Translations under genes and position numbers: made by a program
Assembly (NCBI GenBank): GCA_949987705.1
Contig: OX465281.1
Coordinates: 32,472,942 to 32,536,941 of the forward strand
Reading direction: 5' to 3'
DNA length: 64,000 nt
Origin: Thereva unica
Lineage: Eukaryota; Arthropoda; Insecta; Diptera; Therevidae
Notes under the pieces: model-generated
What the model was told of the DNA's origin: nothing
Database searches by the model: none
What the model saw: the letters and a program-made list of their open reading frames with translations, nothing else
Shown: piece after piece, positions 44,171 through 55,135 of the stretch
Numbering within the stretch: position 1 is the first letter of the stretch
How the letters are laid out: the number at the start of each line of letters is the position of its first letter

Positions 44171-46180
44171 ACTCCTCCCACAAATCAGCCCAGAACTGAT
44201 AGGGTTCCGGGACCTAGTTCTCTTGTCCAAGTGCTTCTATACCTATCGTTTTCGTCTGAAGTCATTTTTATTTAGAGAGAATGAAATTAGTTACTTTTGA
44301 GCGGTAATTGTAAGAATCGTTATTCAGTTGGTATAGGCAACACGAGCAAGAGTCTGAATATATTCGGCGACATATGAAAGGTCAACACAGCACAGAGATT
44401 TAGTCAAAGAGTGGTACATTTGGCTAAGACTATAGGCAGGTTATTATCGAGTTTAGTGAATTCAATGAAGTCAAGCTCTTCCATATTCCAATGCACGCCC
44501 CAAACTTACGTGTATACTCAGAAGCAAAAGTCATAGATATCATACTATCTCTTATTACCTCCAGGGATGCAGTGAGATTCTTCCTGATTTAAGTTAGCAG
44601 ACGTTATGCCAAAGCGGGTGCTAGACGAACGTACTTAACTTAGTTTTCAGTTGTTAGATCAATATAGGAATTTGGGTTAATCGCAACAAGGTGGTGCTCG
44701 AGGCCTAGAGGTTTAATAGTGTTATTTTTCAAAGAATGGCAACCCCTTTCCATCATAGGAATAATTTCCACCACCCCGTCTGATCTCAAGGTTCTACTCA
44801 ATCAACTGACGTTTTTACTTCTGGGCAGAGGCTTGGAACAATCGCCACCTGTTTGATCGCATCTTTGTCTAACAGTCTCGTTTCGAAGACGATCGCGGAG
44901 TGAGACACCGAGAATCTGCCTTCCCATTTGGAAGATCTCGAGCTAGTTGACGTCCGGCTGGAGCAGTGTCCACGTTTCCGATTCATTAAGAAGGTGTTGA
45001 TCGGAAGGATCAACGTTCGGTAAGGGCGTACCTTCGTTTTGATGGTAATATTTGTTCATTTCCATTAGCCCCACTTGAGCTAATCGAATGTTGCTGCTGA
45101 CTGGAGTAGATCCAGGTAAGAGAGCTGGGTTGGGTTGAGTGGAACTAGTTTCAAGTCGACATCCGTTTATGGGTTGAACTCGGGTTGAAACTGGGCTGAC
45201 CCTAGACATAAACGGGGTATATGTCCTCCTACCTGGGTCGAGTTGATATTTCGCCTCATATACGCGGGTTGAGTTGAAATTGGGTGGAAGTGACTAGTGA
45301 CATATATGAAATCTGTAGACGCAGTGTAAGGATGGTAAACCACAAAATAAATGTCAGTTGAACCCAATTTCAACTCAATCCGCTTAAATGAGGCGTAATA
45401 TGAACTCGACCTATCTATGTAGGAGAGCTGAATTTAGTTTAGTGGACCCTTGTTTATGATTGGGTTGAAACTAGCTTGTACCTGAGTTGAAACAAGTCAT
45501 AAACGGGGTATATGTCAGTCTGTGGGCGCTGTGTTTGTGTATACCGTTAATAAAACCATACCCAAACCACACCATAATGGTGGCCACGCAACGTAATTTC
45601 TTTAATAATCCTTACGTCCAAATTAAAAACATTGGTAAATATTGAACTTCTTCTGTTATAGAAAATTGGGGAAATTTCAACTCGAGTATACTGTGAAAAT
45701 GGCGAGGGGAATATTTTATTAAATATTATATTTACATAGGCAGGCACGTGCAGCACTTCTCTCCGTCAGTGTAAACAGTCGAATCGATTTTCACGAAACA
45801 AACATAAAAACGAGGTCTTTGACTTCCGTAAAGTTGTTAACTTTGGATATATGAAACCTTTGAACTAACCAAATGGCATGATATTGAAAAGGGTGTGTTT
45901 TTGTGAATCCGCTGGAATTTCGAAAGTTGTTTACTGAAACGTAAAATTTGTAAAAAAATAGAAATATTTTTCCTTGGAAATTTACACTCAGTGATTGAAC
46001 TTGACTCGATGTTGTTTGTATTTCCGTTGCCCGTAGTGATGGCTTTTATGGTTTGGGTAAATTCTAAATATTTTTTTATTCTCAGGAAAAATGTTTGGAA
46101 GGCGTAGGAAGGTGGAAGCCGACTTCATTCCGCTAATAATGATTTTTTTCTTCAACTCTTTCGCAGGGCTATATTATTAT
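44171..46180. other. Intronic; GGTTGA-type repeats at 45090-45520
   Basis: The word CATAAACGGGGTATATGTC occurs twice in direct orientation (about 45207 and 45491). GGGTTGAAACT/AGTTTCAACCC words recur on both strands, so a composite of related inverted and direct repeats sits at 45090-45520. No gene was seen. Confidence 0.5.
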
Positions 46181-46184
46181 TTGT

Positions 46185-46850
46185 GCTGTGTGGTCTTTTC
46201 TCTTTTCTTTACTCTATGGGTTGGATCAGCCTCCTGTAGATGGCATCCATCTTCTCATTCATTTCCTTCTATATCTCCTCCGATCTTACCATGTGTGGTT
46301 TAGCTCTGCGCCCCGAAAATTTCTGGCATTGGAAAAGGACGATGAATGTATCGTCGATATCCGTACCATACCCACTCAGAAGCTTTATGAGTTACCGCAG
46401 TCGTTCGTCGTATCCTCTTCACGATAGAGCGGACGTTCCAAAAATGTTCGTCGTCCTGTGATGGAATGGCGTCATCCGCATGACCCTTAAAAAAGGGATC
46501 CCTCAAAGGTGCTCACCAGAGCCGGGACAGTCTAGCCGTCTAGCTATTTCTTTGGTATCTCTCCTTTTATTTCTTTGTCTTTCTATGTTTCTTTGGGCAT
46601 CATAATGATAAAGGTTCTGGTAGATGGCTTTTAGCATCACTTCCATCATTTTCCGCACATTCTTCGATCTTATCATATGGTCCAGGATGTTCTCAGGTGT
46701 TAGCTGCATCGCAGGATTGCCTTCAGCCCAATCCTGTGCTACACAAAAATCGGCGGTGTAGACTGTCGTGAAGGCAATAGCTAAGATGTAGTAGCGGTAG
46801 AATTTTGTTAGTGCTGCTAAGTTCCTTGGGTGACTCAAAGGGTCGATCGT
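46185..46850 (-). mobile_element. LINE fragments: R1-like C-termini and a Jockey-like piece
   Basis: Minus-strand 46838-46785 reads LSHPRNLAALTKFYRYY, as in the Jockey-like LINE. 46705-46520 reads LTPENILDHMIRSKNVRKMMEVMLKAIYQ, the R1-type C-terminus (LTPENIVGxM...). 46290-46190 is a second, related copy (HMVRSEEI.KEMNEKMDAIYRRL). The pieces are shuffled and decayed. Confidence 0.5.
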
Positions 46851-47289
46851 GGATCATTATATCCTATAAGTTCCAGGACCCTTTTACACTTTAACTCAAC
46901 TCGCCAAGGCGGTTTGGAAGTTCTGATTCAAATAAAGGAGTTCTGTGCGAAAAGAGGCTAAATGTAATGTTTTGGAGTTCTTGATTTGGATCTGGAACGA
47001 GCCTTCATTTTTCAAGCCGTAAGAGGAACGCATAGTGACGGGACAGAGATTAGGTCTTTTATTCAGATTAAAAAACGAGCAGATGATAAGATTGACCCCT
47101 GGGAGATACCGGCAGGGATGGTGCAGGGTTAAGATTTGGCGCCATCCAAATGCAGCCTTGAGTCAATGCAGATTGCTTGGAGTTTAGGTAATAGAGTCGG
47201 TAGCGAAGCTCTGGGGATATTGTAATGATGTTTCGTGCGGTGGTTCTCTTAACATCCTTTGGCGGGTGCTCTGGAGCTCTCTAGGCGGC

Positions 47290-48300
47290 GGTAGTAGCGT
47301 CTATTAGCAGGGTCATGGCTAACGTTCACGGTTACAGACCTTGCATGCGGCGCCCGCTCATGCGCACGGCCGAGTATATCTTGCTCTACGGAGCAGAGGT
47401 GTGGGCGGACGCGCTGCGGTATGAAAAATATCGCAAGCGCATGGTCACAGTACAAAGACGGGAAGCTCTCCGTGTCGCGTGTTCCTACCGTACGGTATCC
47501 GAGACCGCAGTGCTGGTGGTCGCCGGAGTCATTCCGCTCGACCTGCTAGCCCAGGAGAAGCAGTCGGTCCGTAGAGAGAGGAGCAGGATGGGGAAATGCG
47601 AGGCGGTGGGGGCTCCCATGGCCAAAAACATAGCTAACGCACTGGGAGAGTGATTCCAGGGGCGAACGGACAACCTGCCTGATCGGACAGCTGAACACCT
47701 GGGTAGACCGGGAATTAGGTGATGAGGTTGATTACTAACTTACCCAAATTTTGGCAGGGCAAGGCCTTTTGCCGGGCGTACCTAAGGGAAATGGATAGGT
47801 GGTGGATGCCGCGTGCCCCTACGGGGACTCCGCTTCGGACGACGCACGCTCACCATACATTCTTCGAATGCATTAGGGGGAAGCCGAGCGAAGCGCGCTA
47901 GAGCAGAAGCTCGGAAGTATGACCGCCGACACAATTGCTGGGATAATGCTTCAAGGCTCCGAGGAATGTTGGAGGGTGGTGCGGTTTCTCCAGGCCATCC
48001 TAAAACGAAGAAAACGGAGACGCAGCTACCCTCCGTCGGTCTCCACGGAGCCCTGGCATCTTCTTGCCCAAGCTGGAGGGGCACGTAAAGGGTCACGTTA
48101 GTGACGCCCACCCGAAGTAATGCCTCGCGGCGGTGCCGGGTAGGGTAAGCGCCAGTGAAAGGGGTCAGTAAGAATCTGACACTACCATCTGAATCCGAAT
48201 CCTCAGCGGTGTCTCCTGTCATGCGTGACAGGCGGTCGAGCATGGATCGACCGATGTAAGATGCTCACCATCCCTGGTATACTTATCTCTAGGGTTGTAC
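47290..48300 (+). mobile_element. R1-like LINE ORF2 C-terminal fragment and 3' UTR
   Basis: Frame 47315-47653 reads ILLYGAEVWADALRYEKYRKR...VQRREALRVACSYRTVSETAVLVVAGVIPLDLLAQE, the post-RT region of R1-type LINEs. Then, in broken frames, come KAFCRAYLREM, HHTFFEC (zinc region) and TADTIAGIMLQGSEECWRVVRFLQAILKRRKRRR. GC content is clearly above the surroundings, suggesting a younger copy. The UTR after 48080 is shared with 4838-4935. Confidence 0.75.
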
Positions 48301-48339
48301 TCGTATATACAAGTTTTCTTTGTAATGGAATCCGGTATG

Positions 48340-48485
48340 TTGGTAATGGAATCCGGTTTATGGTCGAGTCTACATCTCGACACTGCTCAAAAATATTGCT
48401 AGGAATATGGTCGATCTACACGTCCACACTGTTTTGGCAATATTCGTTCCAGGAGATATGGTCGATTCATACACATTGACACAGT
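48340..48485 (+). repeat. Degenerate ~60-bp tandem repeat
   Basis: Three copies of ATGGTCGA...CTACA..TC.ACACTG(T/C)..AA.AATATT at about 48359, 48408 and 48459, just after the R1-like 3' region. Short TGGTAATGGAATCCGG doublets precede them. Confidence 0.45.
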
Positions 48486-48734
48486 TACGGCCGGAGAAGA
48501 TCACTTCTCCGGAACGAGTCCGGGAAAGAACTGAATTTATACTAGTGGCTCTGGCTCGGCTTATGTTATAGCCGGAAAGCTCTTCTGAGCAGGAAAAGAA
48601 GCGTTAAGCTTTGAAGTGAAGCTTTCAAAGAGAACATTTAGTTTGACTCTCTAGGTACCTCACAAGACTTTTGGTAACCCTTTGCACTCCTTAGGCGCCG
48701 CTTTTGCGGCATGCTACAGTGGACTAATTCTGTT

Positions 48735-49150
48735 GGGAGTTGGAGACATTGGAGTTCAAGGGCTTAATAACCGTCTCCATAGTTTTGGAGAGATTAGAGA
48801 TAATTACTATTAGATGGTAGTTGCAAGGATTGCTTTAGTTACCTTTTTTCGGTAAAAATTGAATGTTTCTAACAGTCTGGATAAACTCCGTAGATGAAGG
48901 ATGGGGATTTTGGGCAGAAGATGGCATAGCAATTTCGGGAAGGGACGAATTCGAGGCGAACTGCATTTTTTCGTCAACTGCTTTGCGTACTTGTCCGAGA
49001 GAAGTCCGCTGAAAACCCTGTCCTTGAAAATCTAGTCCTTATGCTGGCAGGAGTATTTTAAAGCAAAACGAATTACACTGGCGGCCTTCCTCGATATTCG
49101 GCAATACATTCTTGGACATTGCCGCACGCTTTTGGTGGCACTAGAAATAA
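48735..49150 (-). mobile_element. Jockey-like LINE RT fragment
   Basis: Minus-strand reading near 48860-48760 gives KKGN.SNPCNYHLIVIISNLSKTMETVIKPLN, the NYRPIxITSxxSKxxE motif that opens the LINE RT domain. Upstream pieces are frame-broken. The rest of the RT is missing. Confidence 0.55.
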
Positions 49151-49371
49151 TGACAAGACACTGATTAGCTTCATTACTATACTAAACTATCACATATGGA
49201 AGATCCCGAGTAAAAGTGAAAGTCGCTCGCAGATAGCATGAAATAGGTAGGCTTGAGAGTAAAAATAAGATTAGTCGATACCTAGCATATAGCAGGCAGG
49301 CACGAAAAGCGTCAGTTGACATTGACGAGTCTTGTTTTTAAAAAAGCGTGCATGCTAGCTGCAGGCAAGTG

Positions 49372-49570
49372 TCATTTTTCTTCTTCTTCTTTAACGGCTC
49401 TACAACCGAGATCCGGTCCTGGCCTCTCGCAACTGTTCTCTCCACCGGTCCCGATTCTGAGCCGATGTCATCCAGTTGGCCATTCTTAAGCTCTGAGCGT
49501 CCTAGTCTACGCCATCCTTCTAGCGGAAATTGAATCTCCCTCGCTGTCGCACTCCATAGGTCTTACCGTA
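49372..49570 (-). mobile_element. RTE-like LINE 3' end with (AAG)n tail
   Basis: The minus strand reads DAQSLRMANWMTSAQNRDRWRRTVARGQD, the C-terminus of RTE-type ORF2 (LGIxNWRxxAxDRxxWRxxV), then ends in AAAGAAGAAGAAG. A short trinucleotide tail is typical of RTE elements. 5'-truncated. Confidence 0.65.
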
Positions 49571-49868
49571 GATTAATTTTTACTCACGAATAAAACTCGC
49601 CCGCTCCCAGCACGCCCACTCCCGCCAGAGGCATGTACTTTTTCTAGACTAAAGGACTATAAAGGGTACCAATAGCATACTCAGTAGAACTGTTCTCTTT
49701 CGATTGCGTAGGTCAAGCAGCATTGGAAGTGGGTAGTAGTTAGCTGGGGGCTGCCTGGTAAAACAACACTCGCGTTTGGAATGATCTATGCCGATGCGGA
49801 TGCATTTACAAATGTCCATACCGGTAGCTGGAATTTTTATATTTTCGTGTCTGTGGCGGGAGCGTTTA

Positions 49869-50071
49869 GGCCTGAATTCCTTTGTCGCTGACGTCGGTCG
49901 CGCACCGTCAGTCGCGTAGCGCGCTGGCCATCAGCGCCAATGAAAACATCCGTAGTAGCAACTCGCGCGTCGCTGATGTCAGCTTCACAGTGTGGTGCTT
50001 TCTAGAACACAACGTATATTCGTACGCGGCCGACGTACGCGACCGACGTCAGCGACAGAGGAATTCAGGCC
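49869..50071. mobile_element. Harbinger-like MITE (TTA duplication)
   Basis: Inverted ends of more than 30 bp begin GGCCTGAATTCCTTTGTCGC on the left and GGCCTGAATTCCTCTGTCGC on the right. They are flanked by TTA on both sides (49866-49868, 50072-50074), consistent with PIF/Harbinger TWA targets. 203 bp, GC-rich (many CGACGT words), non-coding. Confidence 0.75.
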
Positions 50072-50074
50072 TTA

Positions 50075-50936
50075 TACTTTTGTGGCATGCCTATTTGTTC
50101 GCTATGCGTGCCATCTTCGGGCGGATGCATACTAGTAAGAAAAATAACCCCTACATTTTTTTAAATCGGGATCGGAAAGAAAAAGGACGTAACCGGTATG
50201 ACTTGCTTCGAGGATGATGATTCTGGTCTTTAGGCCCTCTCCCACTGTTGTGCTTTCCTTGGAACGACTAGTATAAGCCACAAATCTGTAGGAGGGCTGC
50301 AGAGCTTGCTCAAACGCTCTTGCCTTAAAACGTTCAGAGGCAATAAGTCCAAATGACGTATGTGTACATGTAGAGAAACCTAAAAGATAAATATTTGGTG
50401 CCCTCTCAATACTTAAAAAAAAAAACTTAATAAAAATCGAAATTCCTGACGAGGCACTTTGGAACATATTAGCGCGTTTAATGGAAGAAGGATATAATAG
50501 AAATTTGTATACCAACTAATTTTTATTCGACATAAAAGGAGCTCGAACAAGATTTCTTTGTGTATCTAAATGTATGATATCCTTAATAAAAGTTCCCAAC
50601 AAACGTTTAAGGCTCCAAAATAATAACGAGGCAACCGCACAAAGTCCTTGAAAGCCTCCGTAAAACTGGAATTTTATGTCCTTACTTTCCTCCGCGCTGA
50701 ACCTCAGGAATGTGTCTTTGATGTAGTTCTTGTAGTTAGGTAGTGACCTCGAAGCTAGTTGGTTAAAAACTTTACTTAATGAAAACATTTTTCTTCCCGA
50801 AAGGGGACATTCTTTTACGTGTACATAATCTATGTCCTAAGTCCTTTTTATAAAGCCATTATCCTTACTCATCTGCAATTACATAATTTTGAAATAAGAC
50901 TACATCTTATGCTCTTGTTCTGTTTTATATTTGCAG
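50075..50936. other. Intronic, no recognisable feature
   Basis: The minus-strand frames at 50132-50788 have no motif. The last bases form the acceptor of the next receptor exon. Confidence 0.5.
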
Positions 50937-51130
50937 GTACACGGTCGTTGCGAAGGCATTCATTTATTACTTGTTGCCATTATCAATAATTGGCGTTCTG
51001 TACATTCTTATGGCCAGAAGATTACATTTAAGTGCTCGTGAAATGCCAGGAGAGATAACAGGACCACAGAGTAGAGCTCAAGCACGTGCCAGACGTCACG
51101 TTGCCAGAATGGTTGTTACGTTCGTTATTG
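50937..51130 (+). CDS. CCHamide receptor-like GPCR, exon for TM5-ICL3
   Basis: The first base completes the split arginine codon from 31110. TM5 reads YTVVAKAFIYYLLPLSIIGV, ICL3 has MARRLHLSAREMPGE and the basic RAQARARRHVARMV, and TM6 starts VTFVI. It ends with one base of the valine codon before GTAAGTGAA. The MPGE and RARRHVARMV segments are strongly conserved in CCHamide receptors and couple to G protein. Confidence 0.92.
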
Positions 51131-51188
51131 GTAAGTGAAATTTACAAAAGGAGAATTTCGTCCTTTAATTTAATCTTTATTAAATTAG

Positions 51189-51309
51189 TCTTCTTTGCCT
51201 GCTTCTTTCCACATCATGTCTTTGAGCTATGGTTTCATCTTAATCCGAATGCATTTAACGATTACGATGAGTTCTGGCATGTTGTTAGGATTGTGGGATT
51301 CTGTTCAAG
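51189..51309 (+). CDS. CCHamide receptor-like GPCR, exon for TM6-TM7 start
   Basis: Follows a 58-bp intron (GTAAGTGA...AAATTAG). It reads VFFACFFPHHVFELWFHLNPNA, including the TM6 CFxP motif, then FNDYDEFWHVVRIVGFCS, the ECL3/TM7 entry. It ends two bases into a codon before GTGAGTTC. The rest of TM7 with NPxxY and the C-tail should be on another exon, which I do not find before the window ends. Confidence 0.92.
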
Positions 51310-51600
51310 GTGAGTTCAATTTGGATGAAAATGTTTTGTTTTTGTTTTGAATTTTAAGGTTAATGAAATATTTGTGTATTGGAGTGGAGTTTTCTTTTAT
51401 TTGGAATTAAAAGGATTTCAAATCGATGGTGCATTTTGGACTAGAAGAAAGTATTCTTACGAAAATTACAATAGGGTTATTGCACATTACACTGTAATGG
51501 TTTTTTTGACTGACTGGCTGACTGTCAAGCTAAATAACACTGCGTCTGGATTCGACAGCTCCTTGCTAATTTAATTTCGACAACAGATGCTATCGATGTG
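51310..51600 (+). other. Start of next receptor intron
   Basis: Begins with the donor GTGAGTTC. No further receptor exon was recognised. Confidence 0.6.
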
Positions 51601-51609
51601 GTGACTCGA

Positions 51610-52500
51610 CTACCGAAGCCCGGAATGGTTGTGAATAAGGGTTGCGCAATGGTAACCCCTGACATGACAAATGTTTACAAAAATGTTAAGTTAAGTTAGA
51701 TCGTCGAGACATTGAAATTGTAGGTGATACAGACAATCAAAAGAGTACAACAAGAGATGAAGTACTGCAGTACGCCTACTGCAAAGCTGTTGCTATCAGG
51801 TGCGCCGATGATGTCAGTGACGTGGTACAGGAAGGTCATTCTCAAGCCAATCGAACCAAGTTGCTCGAGAACGCTGGTATCTACGAGTGATTTGTGATCG
51901 AAGGAAGGCTCAACTTTGAGGTGCATTTGACGGACATGGTGGTAAAAACTTCTTGCTAAGTTCTTTTTCAAACAGGGCCAGTGGGGCAAGAACATTAGAC
52001 TGAACTGCCAACAGGAGTAAAACAAACTCGGTGAATAGGCTAACTGCCCTTCCAGTATGCTGTGCCTACCGCACTACGTACGAGCATTTGTGATAGTCGG
52101 AAAGATTCTCGTTTTTAATCCGACGGCGGAGTATAAACGTTTGTACGACTCAGAATATGCAAGGGGACGTCGAAGCAGTGCGGCGGATTCTGACGGAGGT
52201 AGGACATTTCTACTAGGGGCCGATGATGGGCCCATAGACTCACACCAGTGGAGAAATGCGTTATGGTATAGGTCATACCTGCATCGCTTGGACGATTCAC
52301 CATTCTGCCCAGTATGCCCCAACGATAAAGTTTGCTGTTTACAGATCACAGGGTCGCGCTAGAAACAACAGGTGTAACTTATACCAAGCTGGAAGTAACG
52401 GTGGAGGCCATCAAATGAAAACAAATTCGATGATAGTTAGCAGCTCGATAGCCTCACGACGCAATACAGTAAGATGGTCCGCGATGAGAATATGTGAATG
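51610..52500 (+). mobile_element. R1-like LINE fragments (ORF1 part and ORF2 C-terminus)
   Basis: 51695-51800 reads DIEIVGDTDNQKSTTRDEVLQYAYCKA, like the conserved core before the ORF1 zinc knuckles of R1-type LINEs. 52060-52330 carries a CAYRTTYE-like piece, then HQWRNALWYRSYLHRLDDSPFCPVCPN, the ORF2 C-terminal zinc region (C-x2-C). The RT between them is deleted and frames are broken. Confidence 0.6.
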
Positions 52501-52518
52501 ACCATGCTCTGAAGTGAA

Positions 52519-52903
52519 GGGGCCTGGGTAATCCAAAGGTAAGGTGCCTGGCTACCATCCCAGAGGTCCCTCGTTCGAATCGTCCTATCATAGCCACCCC
52601 TAGCCCTACCCGCTCCACCTGGCCCATGTCATCGGTTGGTTGATAAGATTCAACTCACTTCAGGAGGCATAACACTCCAGCAAGTTGTTTCCCTGATATC
52701 AGAGTCGCGATAGTAATGGTTGGGAGTCGGTGGAATAAAACATCGCGGCTGGTTCTGGTAGTTCCTTCCTCCACTTCTCTCTCTCTCTTCACTATCTTCC
52801 GACTAGAGCTGCTGTTTGACATTGCACTCTATATGGAAGAAATAGATTGTCAACAGCACAAAGAGGCTTTCCCTGAGCATCTAGTCTTTCACATAAAAAA
52901 ATA
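52519..52903 (+). mobile_element. tRNA-derived SINE, copy 3
   Basis: Plus orientation. The head has AAGGTAAGGTGCCTGGCTACC and a degraded B box CGTTCGAATCG (52572-52582). The body has CAGGAGGCATAACACTCCAG and GACTAGAGCTGCTGTTTGACATTGC, and it ends CTTTCACATAAAAAAATA. Same family as 8098-8517 and 25598-26060. About 80 bp shorter than copy 2. Confidence 0.75.
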
Positions 52904-53039
52904 AACATTTCCAATTCCAGTCGAATTATTGATATTAATTTCTCTGAGAAACCTATTTTCAATCTTGCAGACAGTGCGACCTATTACGTTTATTGTGCCA
53001 TCCCCGTCTCTAAAAACTCTAGTTAAAGGCGATCAAAGA

Positions 53040-54560
53040 ATCAAAGTGGACGATTAAAATGGAGCGCTCACTAGTCATGCAAGTAGCTCGTAAGGAGCTT
53101 TTGGAAAAATTTATATCCAACTACAAAACGGATGATATCGATAGAAGAACGCCCTCGTATTATAAGAAACTTCTCCACAACTCCCGAACTTTTTCAGCAA
53201 ATTCCAGAAAGCGCATACAGACGTACTGGTAGAGAAACTCGGGAACCTGGTGATTCGACTAATTTATGGCATGTAGGAATATCTCACAAGAGATTGGTAC
53301 TCTGACATGGAGGAATTCTTCGACTTAAATTATGCAGCGATACAAGCCCGATTCGAAAAGGAATATTCCAAAACAGATCCAGAACCTCAACCGCAAGAAT
53401 ACCTAAAGATACATTTAAGCGGAGAAGCTGAAGGGCTGCTACGCCAAGTTCAGGTTACCAATGATAACTATCAGGCAGCTTATAAACTTCTAATGGAAAG
53501 ATACGACAATGAGCGAGTAATGGTCAATGTGCAACTGAAATTGCTATTCTCTCAACCCACCGTAGCGAATGTGTCTGCACAGGGGATTAAGAATTTAATG
53601 GACGTAACCACCGAGTGCTTACAAGCCCTGTACAATTTAAGAATAAAGGTCGACAGCTGGGGCGCTGTGATCATCTCTATACGATAGTCCGAAAATTCTC
53701 ATCAGACACCAATCAACTATGGGAGCAAAGTATCAGTTAGGCTATGACTATACCATCGTGGGAGACTATAAGAGAATTTCTAGAAGGGCGCTTTAGGACG
53801 TTAGAAGCTGTTACACAGAAAGGATCGACCTCAAGTAAACCTTACAGAGAGTTTTCATCGAAGCCAATCGAATCATATTCGACAGTGCCAACAATTTAAG
53901 GATTTATCTAACTCACAGAAAATGGACGTTGTTACATCAAAGGCGTTGTGTTTGAATTCTTTAGGTGGTGGTCAACGGGTAGCATAGTGTTCAAGTCGCG
54001 ATATACATGTAGATACTGCAAGCAACATCATCATTCAGCATTACATCGCGAGGAAGAAGAAGGAACGATAAACAACATGAGATCCACCTATTCACCACCA
54101 CCAGAGCAACTTCACAGAGCAAACTAGCCCAGGTGAAATCAAGACTCAAGTTCACCTAACACTAATGTCACAGTATAATGATGAGTTCGCGGTGAATAAG
54201 AATGCGCTGGTATTAAGCAAACTGACTAATTGTGCTCCATCAAGGTAAATCAATAATAGAAACTGCAATCACATTCAACACTTAAAACTAGCGGACTCTT
54301 GGTACTACCGTCCGACAGAAATTGATATTTTGCTGGGTGCTAATATCTATGGTCAACGGACTTATCCTTAGCAATAAAGGATCTCCTCTCCTCATCTCTA
54401 TGGAAACGGACTTATCCTTAGCAATAAAGGATCTCCTATAACACAAAAAACCCCTTTGGGATGGATTTTGATCGGAGAAATTGGTACCATGACGTGTTTC
54501 TTTTGCAAGTTCGACTCACCAATGTCTTTACCACAGACAGTCTAAACCTAAGCGAGGTGG
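53040..54560 (+). mobile_element. BEL/Pao LTR element relic (gag and protease)
   Basis: Frame 53307-53687 reads EYLKIHLSGEAEGLLRQVQVTNDNYQAAYKLLMERYDNERVMV and LLFSQPTV, the Gag (DUF1759-like) core of BEL/Pao elements. Broken frames then give LWEQSIS..IPSWETIREFLEGRFRTLE, a zinc-knuckle-like CRYCKQHHHSALH, and the protease region IDILLGANIYGQ...ITQKTPLGWILIGE. No LTRs or RT were found. A 33-bp word is tandemly duplicated at 54355-54387 and 54405-54437. Confidence 0.8.
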
Positions 54561-54589
54561 AATAATAGCATAGATCGTGAACACAAAAA

Positions 54590-55135
54590 AAATCTACCAC
54601 CATCTCAATTTACCTTATTTAAGGGCGTTCCTTATTTTGTTTCATTTATTTATTTTTATTTTTTTTTTTGCTATCAACGATGCTACAAAAAGATCTTCTG
54701 AATTAATAAATTATCTCGCCTTGCATTCTTCAAAATTCACCAACAGAACTCCTATGCCTATTTTTCACAAAACATTTTTTTCCCTGCCTACCCTTTTTTC
54801 CAAGTTTTATAAACATCAAAATCTATTAAGCGGCTTAAAGGGGTATTTCCAGCAGCGAAAATAAGCCCGTCGTTACAAAGTTACTGAGCGCAACCGGATT
54901 CTTTGGCTTTAATTACGTTAATTTGACCCAGTTTCCCCTTATTGGACCTAGGTTTTCTAGATTTGGTACAATAAGGAATAAACAGTATAACAGGTGACAA
55001 TCAGTCATACGGAGTTGAAGTTCTCACTACGAAAACACAAATCCCAATCAGTAGCTTAAAAGATACCAATAAGACCAAGTTGACTTTCAAATAAAACTAG
55101 TTGGGATGTGGGTTTGACCACTTCGGTCCACACGA
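54590..55135. other. No recognisable feature
   Basis: AT-rich. The frame at 54577-54864 has no motif. Confidence 0.5.

Larger units (their letters stand above)
31111..50936 (+). other. 19,826-bp intron of the receptor gene
   Basis: Bounded by GTTTGTATG and TTTTATATTTGCAG and by phase-compatible receptor exons. It contains an inverted-repeat element, R1-, I-, Jockey- and RTE-like LINE pieces on both strands, a minisatellite, MITEs and a tRNA-Lys-like pseudogene. The neighbouring introns are 71 and 58 bp, so this one has been greatly enlarged by insertions. That it is one intron rests on the exon match, as no transcript is available. Confidence 0.8.

Noticed and set aside
48719..48766. Possible host coding segment in GC-richer sequence
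   Set aside because: Reads on the minus strand as the edge of a Jockey-like RT fragment.
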